From Cannabis sativa (lineage: Eukaryota; Streptophyta; Magnoliopsida; Rosales; Cannabaceae), in contig NC_083604.1 in the NCBI RefSeq assembly GCF_029168945.1, positions 32,297,686-32,361,685 on the forward strand: 64,000 bases of DNA, given 5' to 3'. Positions 46,998 to 56,450 of the stretch are shown here, in pieces. The translations under genes and the position numbers were made by a program. The first letter of the stretch is position 1, and each line of letters starts with the position of its first letter. The notes under the pieces are model-generated. The model made no database searches. It had not been told where the DNA came from and worked only from the letters and a program-made list of their open reading frames with translations.

Positions 46998-47947
46998 ATG
47001 TTATATCTTGAGGATTTTGCCCAACAACACAATGAACCATTCTATTCTCGCTTTGGAGGAGATTTAAAGAGCTTGGAGAGAGATGTTATCCCACTTTCTC
47101 AAGTGGATGTTTTACGTGGCTCTTTTATAACGGACTTAATGATGAAACAAGAAACTGGGTTGATTATGGAGCAGAGGTCACTGGAGCGCCTCTATTAATG
47201 AGAGGTTATGACGTAATAAATCTGTTGAATGATATGGCAGATTTTGATTACGACTGGCATTGGGATCCATCACTTCAGGGTTGGAGTCACCAATATCCAC
47301 CTTATTGCCCAAATTCATCCCAACAAACTGAAAAAGAGGAGCAACTTCTATCACTTCTACAATCACTTCCAGGAGAGATTAACCGCTTAACTGACATGGT
47401 GAGATCCTTATGTGATAATTCAATGACTCATGATTCAGAATGTAATAACTCCAATGATGAAAGTTATGAGAGTTGTTGGTACAATGAAGAAGGGTCATTA
47501 TTTGAATACAAGGAAGATAATGAGCCTACAATTGAAGATCAAGATCCTTGTGAAGAGGAAATCATTGAATATGAAATCACAAGCAAGGGTATGGATAGCC
47601 AAGTGGAGAGTGAGCAACAAGAAGAAGTGTTGTTAGATGAAAGTGTAGAAACTGTGACATTGGAGGATGAAGAAGAACATGGCATCATTGATTCGACTTC
47701 ATCAATGATATTGACTAATAAACCACCAATGAATTCATATATTTCATCAACACCATATTATATCCTCTACAAGCTACAAAAGGCATCTCCCCAAGCTCAT
47801 CATCCAAAGTCTTATGTTGTTGGTGCTGATTTTGGTTCAAACTCATCACTTGCCAAGCTTGAAGGCAAGTACAACAACAATTTTCAAGTTGTCTTGCATG
47901 ACGCTTATTACGGGCGTCAACCGCTTGTTGATGTGGCGCTCAGGTAA
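46998..47947 (+). pseudogene. Athila-like gag with acidic C-terminus, one frame change
   Basis: Two overlapping frames make one gag-like product. The first (46998-47198) has YLEDFAQQHNEPFYSRFGG, the capsid region. The homology then moves to the -1 frame at about 47120-47130, where text equivalent to the Athila capsid end (FYNGL followed by RNWVDYGAE) continues into 47198-47947 (YDVINLLNDMADFDYDWHW, LLSLLQSLPGEINRLTDMV). The C-terminal 150 residues are highly acidic and unlike known domains. The stop at 47945 overlaps a perfect 5' splice site. Protein function beyond gag-like particle formation is unknown. The frame change may be a mutation or a programmed shift. Confidence 0.72.
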
Positions 47948-49256
47948 GTCTCTCTCAACCACAATTTTATAATAACACATTGGGGACAATGTGCATCTTT
48001 AGTTTGGGGGGAGAGATTTAATTTTTTTCAGTTTATTTCAGTTTTTTTTTTCGTTTAGTTAGTTTTTTGTTAGTGTCATGTATTGATATCTGAGCTGGAA
48101 TATTGATTGAACTACTGTTATTCACTTGTGCAATGGATTAAAATCTTAATTGTGTGCTTGACTCATAACTTTTTGAATTAAATTGGATGTGTATTAGAAG
48201 GTTGCTCATGTAGATGTAAAACATTTATTTTTGACGCATATCACTTTTGTTCTACTTGGATTGTGGAATGATTGGTTTAACATGGAATAGAATTTGTTTG
48301 ACATACTCTCTTGAAGCGAAATTCTTGTTGATTTTTGTTTGGAAAGTGATTTAGGTAAATTTTCTTTGGATCGATTGAGCCTTTCAAGCCTACCTGAAAA
48401 GTTTTATCCTTAGTTTACCCAAAGTTGAGCCTTAGCCTATTTCAAAAAAATATAAATATATATATATATTTATATATTCACCACGTAACTAAGCTTAATT
48501 CGTTATCTTTAACTACTTTCATTCTCAACGTACCTTATTATGCCATAAGCTTTTAATCAAGTTTGGGGGGAGTAAATTGTTGTAAGTGGGGGAATAATTT
48601 TTGCAGTAAGAGATTAAAAAAAAAATTAAACAGTTGTTATGTGTTGTGCCTCTATTGAAAAAAGAGAAAGAAGAAAAATAAAAGAAAAATGAAATGTGAT
48701 AATTTCTTCTTGAGAATCAATTGTGAACAATGAGGTAGGCACATAGGAAAAAATATGCAATCTCTTACTATCTTCTTTGGGATGAAAGAATGGATAAGTG
48801 TGGGTACTTGTTTGGTATAATTGTGCTTATGGTATAATGTATAATGTAGCCTAAATGACTTCTCATCTACCCGTTTTACCTAAGCCATGCTATTATAACC
48901 GAAAAAGACCTTTTGATTCCGAGCAAAAATTGTCAACATTAGTGGAGAGAGGTATGTCATCCAAACTTATTGAACATGGGTTAGCGGAATGTCGGAAAGT
49001 GTAGAATGGTTGTGATATGAATGTCAAAAGCGATGTTTTGTGCCTGTATGAATTACTTACTTCTGAATTATGCATCCAAGTTAGTTCGTAGAGTTATTGA
49101 GTTGAAATTCTGGTTATTGATTTGCTTGAAGTTGTGCAGGTGGTAGTGGTAGTTCAATCATTGGAAGGTTTAGTTATCTATTGCATTGTTTTTTTTCTTT
49201 AGTTTAGTTGAGTTTTAGCTTTACTCTAGGCGAGTAAAGATTCGGTTGGGGGAATT
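47948..49256 (+). other. Non-coding 3' region with repeated polypurine tracts
   Basis: No coding region. Near the start are ACATTGGGGACAATGTGC and AGTTTGGGGGGAGAG (47988-48016), and a second AGTTTGGGGGGAG at about 48561-48573. Such internal polypurine tracts are usual after pol in Athila and related elements, so this is inherited 3' sequence. The terminal tract GGTTGGGGGAATT precedes the LTR at 49244-49256. AT microsatellite at 48449-48475. Candidate 3' splice sites end at 48606 (TTTTTGCAG) and about 49140 (GTTGTGCAG). Confidence 0.75.
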
Positions 49257-50626
49257 TGTTAGGCTATTTTTAGCCTAAGTTTTGGATCACAATTTATAGT
49301 TATTTTTCTTCTTTATTATTGTTTTTGGAATAGAATTACGCTTGTTTTCTTTGGTTTCGTGGTTTCAACACTTGGAATGTATAAATTGGACAAATTTCGG
49401 AAAACAGTGATCTATAAAATAGAGAAAATTTTGAAAGAGAATAAAGCTGAAACTTCAAGCCTAAATTCGACTATGTTCTGATCATATTTTGGAAAAAGTC
49501 AAAACATAAAAGTTTTAGATCTCTTTCTTATCTTTCCAACGCATCTTGAATCAGCCCATTTGGAGTTCGTATGAGAAAGTTATGCCCATTTTACTAAAAG
49601 ATGTCGAAGCTGAAAATTCCATCTCGCCGCGGCGAGATTTCCATGGCCGCGGCTAGAAAGTCTGGGCAGAAACGTAGTTTTTTGATGCACTTTTGGCCGC
49701 GGCGAGACCACTTTTGGCCGCGGCGAGCGTCCGTACGGTCAGGGGTATTTTTGTCCAACGAACCCTAAAAATTAGATATAAATAGAAAACTGCGATTGGA
49801 AGTCAAGGGAAGCGATTTGGAACCCTAAAACACATCAGAAAGCGGCAGGAAGAGCAGAAGAAATCAAAGTGAAGATCCAGAGTCAATCCACCAACAGTTT
49901 TTTTCTTTATTCCTCTTTAATTTATTTATGTTGAATATTGCTATAGGAATGGTTATGGATTTGTTTCTGAACTAAATTTCCCATTTAGGGAGGATGATGA
50001 TTGTTGTTTAATGTTTTGCCTAGTTAATGTTTAATTACCATTCCTCAATTCTTGTGTGTGAAATTATCTTAATTTGTTCTTAATTTCATGTTTAAGATTG
50101 ATCACCTTGTGCATGCTCTATGATCTCAATTCGAAATCTGAAAAGTGAGAATTGAGAATGCTAAAATTAAGATAATCAATGTTCTATGTGAAACGAAAGT
50201 ATTTGCATGACTTATGTGACGAGTAGATTATTGCTTAATGCTGATTTCATGTTAGTTTAATTAAGGAATTAATTAGATAACATGTGATTTAGAATCTAGA
50301 AGATCTGAAAGGAGCTAGGTTATTTCATAATCTGTCATTCACTCCAAGAATAGGATAGTAATTAAGCATTAACGATTTGGGTAAACAACAACAGGATTCT
50401 CCTCCCTATTGTCTCATCTTGCTCAACTTTAAATTGTGTTATTAAGTTTTCTGAATTTCTTTCATATTTTACTGTTTTTAAATCATAATTGCTTTCGATT
50501 TACCGAATAGAATCATAAGTATAATTTAGTGGTACTTGATCCAATTCCCTGTGGGATCGACCTCACCTGTGTGAGATTTACTACTTGATTGCGTATACTT
50601 GCGTAGTCTTTAAAATTATAGCAACA
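49257..50626 (+). repeat. 3' LTR of the Athila-derived element
   Basis: 1370 bp, almost identical to 45336-46704, including the GC-rich cluster with palindrome at 49623-49636, the 105-bp module at 49498-49600 and the TATA box. Visible differences are ACAATTTATAG against ACATTTTATAG, a one-base insertion plus substitution near 49356-49361, and GTAGTCTTT against GTAGTGTTT near the end. Confidence 0.95.
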
Positions 50627-50655
50627 AAAACAACCTGGCGGCTCTGATACCAAAT
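50627..50655 (-). promoter_or_regulatory. Primer binding site of the inserted Tekay-like element
   Basis: On the minus strand, TGGTATCAGAGCC (50640-50652) lies three bases inside the 5' LTR. It is complementary to initiator-Met tRNA. This is the remainder of the leader separated from 45335 by the Athila-derived insertion. Confidence 0.9.
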
Positions 50656-53014
50656 TGTAACACCCTAACTAACATAGGCGTATTACGTGATTTTTAAACA
50701 TGCTGTGCAGCTCGTTGCTAGTCAACGAAGTTTATGGAAAACGTGGTTAATTAAAATTTTTGCTTTTTAGTTAAACTTATAAAATAATATTACAAAAGGC
50801 TCGGGATCCTGATTACAAAATCATTTACAAAAAGAGTTAACTGTTTATACAAAATAATTGTCGCCTAGCGACTAGTTACAAAATCAGCCATGCTGTCCCG
50901 AGGATCGTACTCTCCAGGCCTAACCGCCCCGACATGTACAACCTTCATAAGCTCGCTCACGGTCCATCAGCTTTAGCCTTGCCTTTACCTACACATAAAC
51001 GTAGAACTGTGAGTCAACAGACTCAGTAAGAAAAGCATAATAATATTCATACATAAAACCCGGTCATGATCAGACGCCCATACCCCTGATCATAACCCTA
51101 ACTGCCGTGTCCAACACGATACTGAGTCCCACTACCGCCGTGTCTAACACGGTACTGAGTCACTACTGCCGTGTCCAACACGGTACTGAGTTCTGAACGT
51201 TCATAGGGACGGTACTATTGACAAGTAACAGCCTGATGGGTCGAACCAGTCATACTCCGGCTGCTGGTCATACTCCATCCTGTACCGACGTGTTACGGTA
51301 TCTTCCTGATCGGTCGAACCGGTCATACTCCGGCTGCTGGTCATACTCCAGCCTGTACCGACGGGATACGTCAATAGTACGGAACCACCAACCAAGTGTC
51401 AACCTGATCGGTCGAACCGGTCATACTCCGGCTGCTAGTCATACTCCAGCCTGTACCGACGTGACAGGGTTGGATGGTTCGAAGCCAACATACATAACTA
51501 ATGTAATCTAACAGGCTTCCTACATGCACGCTAAACATGTAATCTACATATGCATACTGTTATACTAATCTTACCTGGATTCCAAATTCAGGTGTGCCGG
51601 TCAACCTGACTGGAACTTTAACTGCGCGGCGGATTACAGGCTCCTAAACCATAAACATCACAACACTATAAGTGACACGCTAAATCACTTCTCGGGGACT
51701 TAAACTAGGAACAAAAAGTTTCCCTATCGATGAAAAGCATGGCAGTACCCCCTAAAACATAAAATCGAGAGAATCCAGGGTTTCAGAATTTTCCCCAACC
51801 GGTAGACCGGTTGCCCAACCGGAATTCCGGTTCTGGGAAAATTCAGAACCCCATCCGGAATTCCGGATGCACAACCGGAATTCCGGTTCCTCGCATGCAG
51901 CAAACATAAAAAATCCATATCTTGCTCAAATCAACTCCAAATCAAATGAAACCTTCCAGACCTGTTCTATATATCCCCTAGAACATTTATAAAGCTTCAA
52001 AACCACCCAGAAAGCACAATAGCAAAAATCACCATTAAAGCTCAAGCTTTGAGTTCTAAACTCAAACTTGAGTAAAATCACCTAACATGCATTCAATCTA
52101 TGCTTCAAACTCATAATCAAGCTTAAAACAACTTCAGAAACTAGAATCCAACTCATGCAAACACAACAGCCACCAAAACCTCAATTTTTCTTTGAAAACC
52201 CAAGCTTTTTACATAGAAAATCTATCCAACTAGAACAAGAAATTCAAGCAAGCAATTCAATCTAATTAAACCTACTTAACACAACATTTTAATCAAGGAA
52301 ACAACAACAACAATAAACAGCAGCAACATCATCAAAATCATCATGCATTACTTAACTTTTCATTAAAAATTTCAAGAAAACAAAGTAAGAAACTAAACAA
52401 AGAAATATCTCAATTAGAATCACTTTGATCTTGCTAAAAACCAAGAATCAACCAAGAAAACCCAGCCCTTTGCACACCCCAAACCAGCCGAGAGAGAGAG
52501 GAAAAGAGAGAGAAAAGCTTTTCCAATTTTTTTCTATTTTTAAACTTTGTAATTTTTTTGTTAAAATGAAATAAAATCTCTTAACATATATCAATTCATT
52601 CAGCCAACACTTAGAGAAAATAAACACTTATTTTTCAATTAATAACTCACTAGAAGACAAAATACTAATGGGGCAAAAAGACAATTTTGCCCCTCCACAC
52701 TAAAACCACATAAATCACGCCAAAGGGGTATTTTTGGGAAATTCTAAATTCCCGGCCCTTCCCGAAATTCCCAATGTCTAATAAACCGTCCCAAACTACT
52801 AACATACTAAGTTGTGATTTCTACTGAGCCAAACACCGAGTTCCAAAATACCGGGCACCGGAAATGCAAAATATGAAAACTACTGAATGACATAGCAATG
52901 CATTTCTGAATTCAATAAATAACAGAATAATAAATTATTTAAATAGCTATAAATAATTTCATAATTAAACGTGATTAACTGCTAATTTCCAAATTAAACT
53001 AAGCGGTCTTTACA
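50656..53014 (-). repeat. 5' LTR of the inserted Tekay-like element
   Basis: 2359 bp, same length as the 3' LTR, with the dyad array (51105-51183), the tandem repeat (51231-51462) and the palindrome cluster (51801-51888). Differences from 38031-40389 are scattered single bases. Confidence 0.95.
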
Positions 53015-54364
53015 CGACTGGATGGGAAGCGGCTGAGCTTTATTCCACCTTGACCTGTCCCCATCAATTGGAGAACATTATGGAGGTTGCTGGAATCAAG
53101 CCTTCCACCTCAGGGACTTACCATCGGCCACCTCGCGACGCGGAGACACCCAACCACAACTACGGCGGCTTCTGGGCCTGGAGCCAAACGCATCTGATGG
53201 TCGGGGCCATGCTTCCTCTTCAGGATTATTTTGTTAATTTTCTAGTTTTTGTCGGCCTTGCGCCATACCAACTTATATCCCAAGCTTAGCGCCTGCTTTC
53301 AGGCTTATTTATTTTTTATGCCGCCCGGGGATGGGGATCTCTCCGCTCGGCGGAAATTTTGTATTTTTATGAACTTGTCTCCGTCCCCAAGAAGGGGAAC
53401 AAACTTAAGGACGGTTTTCATGGGTTCCGGGCCCACCCTGCTAACGAAGGGGTGGTCCCGTATAACAGGCAGACTCAGGTTAAGGAGTATCGCCATCGCT
53501 TTTTCTTCTCCTCGGGATTCAGGGCAGTGGACCACCCGGAGCTCCTTACTGAGTGGGTGAGGATTCCTCCATATGAACGGACTGCACCTACTCAGGCCTT
53601 TCTTCGGAGAGCCCAGGCCTTTGCCTCTTACGACCGGGTCGATCTTGACGTCGGGGGTCTGGTCACTACGGAAAACTGTAGGAAGGCAAAACTCATCCTT
53701 TTGCATCAATCCGTGGAGGACTCTAACCTTTCCCGGGTCATCTGCCCCAATGTGAGGGCACCGGTCGCGGAGAAGACCTTCTGGGACGAGATCATCGCCA
53801 CGGCAGAGAAGAAATACCAAAAGTATCTCTACCAGAAGGCCCAGGAGAAGGTGTACTCTAAGGCGCAGGCGGCTTCCGGGAGGATGGTCCGTGTGGGGAG
53901 CCCGGTGGAGAGAAGGAGTCAGGCGATTGCCGGGAAGCCCCTTCACATTGGGGATTCAACAGAGAGAAGGGCTCCCAGGCCACAGCCTTTGGTTCCAGAG
54001 CCGAACACTGGGGCTCCTGGTGCCAGCACTTCCGGCGCCGGCGGTAAGTCTCCTTTGGTAGTTCATTATGTTCCTTCTGTTGGCGAGTATGCCAGTCTTA
54101 GGCCCGTAGGGTTCGACGAGCGTCTGTATAGGTTTAGGATGCCCTCGACCCGGTGGGGGGATAACTTGAAGGAATTTTATTTTTCAAACTTAGGAGATTT
54201 CCTAGGTCAATCTCGGATGGGTTCTGGTCCTCCGGAGCCTGTTCCCTTAGGTCCTTCAGCTTACATTACATCCAGCTGGTTCCGGCCTTCGGACAGCTAT
54301 CTCGGAGATGATGCTGCCAGCATAAAAATTCGGAACTTTGCTAGGGCCGAATTAGAGAGTCAGG
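53015..54364 (+). pseudogene. Antisense Tat gene, main exon with gypsy-type putative transposase domain
   Basis: Continues the frame of 37920-38030. It begins GWEAAELYSTLTCPHQLENI, then WAWSQTHLMVGAMLPLQDYF and FLVFVGLAPYQL, followed after an in-frame TAG (53287-53289) by the stretch leading to ILYFYELVSVPKKGNKLKDG and HRFFFSSGFRAVDHPELLTE. The pattern resembles the plant domain named putative gypsy-type transposon (PF04195 in Pfam), whose biochemical role is unknown. Later parts are Ser/Pro-rich (about 53870-54060), then a second conserved part (YRFRMPSTRWGDNLKEFYFS). The exon likely ends at 54364 at GG|GTAGGACTAG. The TAG replaces a Tyr-like position and is the main lesion here. Confidence 0.75.
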
Positions 54365-54445
54365 GTAGGACTAGCTTATTTGTCATATCTTGTGTTGGTG
54401 GTTTCCCACGGATGTTCTAACACTTGCTTTCTTTTGTTGTAGCAG
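54365..54445 (+). other. Putative intron of the antisense gene
   Basis: Donor GTAGGACTAG at 54365. Two neighbouring acceptors are possible (TTGTTGTAG at 54442 or TAGCAG at 54445), differing by one codon. Both keep phase between the exons. The intron is T-rich (CTTTCTTTTGTTG), typical of plant introns. Confidence 0.65.
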
Positions 54446-55203
54446 GTATCTCTATGGATGCCATCTTGGATCAGCTTGCTGGGGTTCACACTCCTGAGGC
54501 TCCTCCTGCCTTTACTTCTTCCCCGATGGCCCCTGCTCTAAAGATTTCTTCCAACGCTCCCCCCGACACTATTGATTTAGTGGATGACGAGGAGGTGCTA
54601 CCGAGAGAAAGTCAACAAAAGCAATGGGGCTTTTCTGAGGAAGTTAAAGAAGGTGCAGGAGGGCTCCGGGCTCTTCCTGAGGAAGTTGAAAAAAGTGAAG
54701 AAGAGCAAGAGATTGCTCTGATTCGCAAGCGTAAGGGCAAAATGATTGCCCAGGAAGAGCCCAAGCGGCCTCGGAGAGCTGATACTCCGGCCCACGGTGT
54801 TGATGGTGGGGTCTCTCCCTTGGAAGAGCATACTGCCCCTCCCAACATTGTGCTTACTTCCTGGAGACGAGGCGCGGCAGGAGCTTCGGATAGCCAAGCA
54901 TAACTATGCCATGGATGAATACTCCCAGGGGTTTGCTGAGGTGGAAGCCCTTAGGAGGGTTCTTCGGGTTGAGGTGCAAGACACCATCAACAACCTGGAG
55001 TACCAGGATCTGTGGGACCTAAATTTGGACCCCCTATCGAACTGGTTCCGTCGCTTCCTTGGGCCCACCTTGGCTCCCTTCGCCGCGGAGATGACTGGCG
55101 AGTTTGCTTCTCAGCTTACCCGGTGCGCGCCTAACCGGTCGCTACTTGTGCCTCCCTGAACTCCATCTTCCAGGTCTAGGACCTCAGCCACTCCCTCACT
55201 GTG
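54446..55203 (+). pseudogene. Antisense Tat gene, middle exon with SIM-like and NLS-like motifs
   Basis: Begins ISMDAILDQLAGVHTPEAPP. An IDLVDDEE stretch at 54571-54594 fits the SUMO-interacting motif pattern (hydrophobic core followed by acids). A two-part basic cluster, RKRKGK and PKRPRR (about 54724-54777), fits a nuclear localisation signal. After a frame shift at about 54855 the text continues with ELRIAKHNYAMDEYSQGFAE and NNLEYQDLWDLNLDPLSNWF. A second shift near 55130 and a TAG near 55176 precede the last donor GTG|GTAAGTG. Function is not known; a nuclear protein is inferred. Confidence 0.68.
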
Positions 55204-55278
55204 GTAAGTGCTTTGTAATTTTGTTTTTCCCCTTATTCTTTTTTGGAGATTCTTTCTTACACTTGCTTTGTTGTTTAG
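55204..55278 (+). other. Putative short intron of the antisense gene
   Basis: 75 bp, donor GTAAGTGC and acceptor TTGTTTAG, T-rich inside. Splicing joins codons in phase (ACTGTG to CTTGCTGCTGAG). The donor fits the consensus almost perfectly, which is the strongest single sign that this frame was a spliced gene. Confidence 0.7.
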
Positions 55279-55952
55279 CTTGCTGCTGAGGCTGGCCGCC
55301 TCTCCAAGAACATAATTAACCATGGCTTCGTTCTGTCTGATTTTGGGGACATGAACGAAGTCAGGAAGGTTCTTCAGGACCTCATTGCGGAGAGGCAGCT
55401 TTACCAGGAGGCTGCTGAGCGCCGGGAGGCTGCTGCCAAGGCCAATGAGGAGGAGGCTAAGCGGAGGGAAGCCCAGGCGAAGGCCATGATCCGGGATGAG
55501 GCCCAGCGGAGGGACAGGCTGGAGGCCAAGCTCCAAGAGGAGCTGAGGGCAGAAGGTGAGGCCGCTGCAAAGGCCAAGCGGGAGCTCCGGGAGGCTAGGG
55601 AAGCCTTGGACGAGATGGTTGCCAAGGTGAGATCCTTAGAGGAAACTCACCAGGTAAACTTAGAGTCCAGGGCTGCTCTAGCCGCGGAGCTGAAGGAGCT
55701 CAGGGACTTCAAGGAACAAGCCTCAAAGAAGGCAAAAAGAGCCGAGCTTCTTTCTCCCGTTTCCTGCAGCCGGTGCCCTAAGCGCTCGATGATGGAGTCT
55801 TCATGGCTTGGTCTACCAACGACCAAAATATCAAGCTTACCTTCTACCCCAAACCTGAGGAAATGATTGCCAAATTTCGGGTGAAGAAGAAGAAGCTTGA
55901 TGCCATGGTAGAGGCGCGTATCAGACCTCGCCTTCCTCCGCGCATTGACTGA
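55279..55952 (+). pseudogene. Antisense Tat gene, last exon, coiled coil
   Basis: Codes for LAAEAGRLSKNIINHGFVLS, then a long Ala/Glu/Lys/Arg-rich coiled coil (55351-55745; AERREAAAKANEEEAKRREA, EALDEMVAKVRSLEETHQ). A frame shift near 55745-55795 leads into the final frame (DDGVFMAWSTNDQNIKLTFY, KKKKLDAMVEARIRPRLPPR) with TGA at 55950. Coiled coils of this sort suggest self-association. The stop lies about 500 bp before the convergent end of pol. Confidence 0.75.
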
Positions 55953-56130
55953 GCCGCTCGAGATAAACCCAGTACAACCAGGATTCCACCCACTTCTTTT
56001 ATATATTTTTTTTCTTTTTATATATATGTATTTACATACAGCTACTTTGAGGCAATACATTTATGTAGCTGTTTTTTATTTAAAGGGGAGACAATTTTTA
56101 AGGCCTGTCCCCGGGCCATTTGTATATATT

Positions 56131-56285
56131 TTGACCTACCCTTTGGGCTAGGATGTTTATATGCGATCTCTTTTGCCACACATATTTCTCTTTTTTGACC
56201 TGTCCTTTGGATCAGAATTTTTATACTTATGCTTTTTATTTTTGTGCATACTCTTTTTTTTTTGACCTGCCCTTTGGGTTAGGAT
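56131..56285 (+). repeat. Threefold degenerate repeat downstream of antisense gene
   Basis: TTGACCTACCCTTTGGGCTA (56131), TTGACCTGTCCTTTGGATCA (56195) and TTGACCTGCCCTTTGGGTTA (56262) recur at 64 and 67 bp spacing, each after a T-rich stretch. A partial unit, GGCCTGTCCCCGGGCC, lies at 56102. This sits between the two convergent coding regions, where both transcripts would end. Confidence 0.7.
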
Positions 56286-56450
56286 ATTTTACTTAGTTTG
56301 TTTTCTGTCTGTCCGTGCGGTATACCCTAGTACCCCCCTGAGTGGCATAGAAACTTTGTTTTTAAGGCACTCAGTTTTATTCAACATGTGGAGGAGGTAT
56401 ACATTTGGACGGTACAAACTCTTTAAACAAAGTCTAAGTTACACTTTTGG

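Larger units (their letters stand above)
45336..50626 (+). mobile_element. Young non-autonomous Athila-derived element, gag only
   Basis: A 5291-bp element with LTRs of 1369 and 1370 bp that differ by only about three substitutions and one small indel by eye. The flanks AAGAC (45331-45335) and AAAAC (50627-50631) fit a 5-bp duplication with one change. The primer site matches Asp tRNA, as in Athila elements. The internal 2.55 kb codes for a gag-like protein with an acidic C-terminus but has no protease, RT, RNase H or integrase, so any mobility would depend on another element. It is the innermost and probably youngest full insertion in the stack. Confidence 0.9.
38031..53014 (-). mobile_element. 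Ty3/gypsy Tekay-like element inserted in the Tat antisense gene
   Basis: A complete minus-strand element, 14,984 bp including a nested insertion and about 9.7 kb without it. Both LTRs are 2359 bp (38031-40389 and 50656-53014). The flanks are CGACC and CGACT, a 5-bp duplication with one later change. Gag-pol (45078-40391) is broken by two stops and one frameshift. It belongs to the same family as the element at 1-6115 but to a distinct subgroup, with LTRs 2.36 against 2.2 kb. Confidence 0.95.

Noticed and set aside
53305..53946. 213-codon open frame on the minus strand opposite the antisense Tat gene
   Set aside because: It is the complement of well-supported plus-strand coding text, has biased composition (Pro/Arg/Leu) and no recognisable domain, so it is a shadow frame.
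55730..55775. Additional intron ending at the pyrimidine-rich CCTGCAG (about 55764-55770) in the last exon of the antisense gene
   Set aside because: The acceptor looks strong but I found no convincing donor shortly upstream; a simple frame shift explains the change of frame as well.
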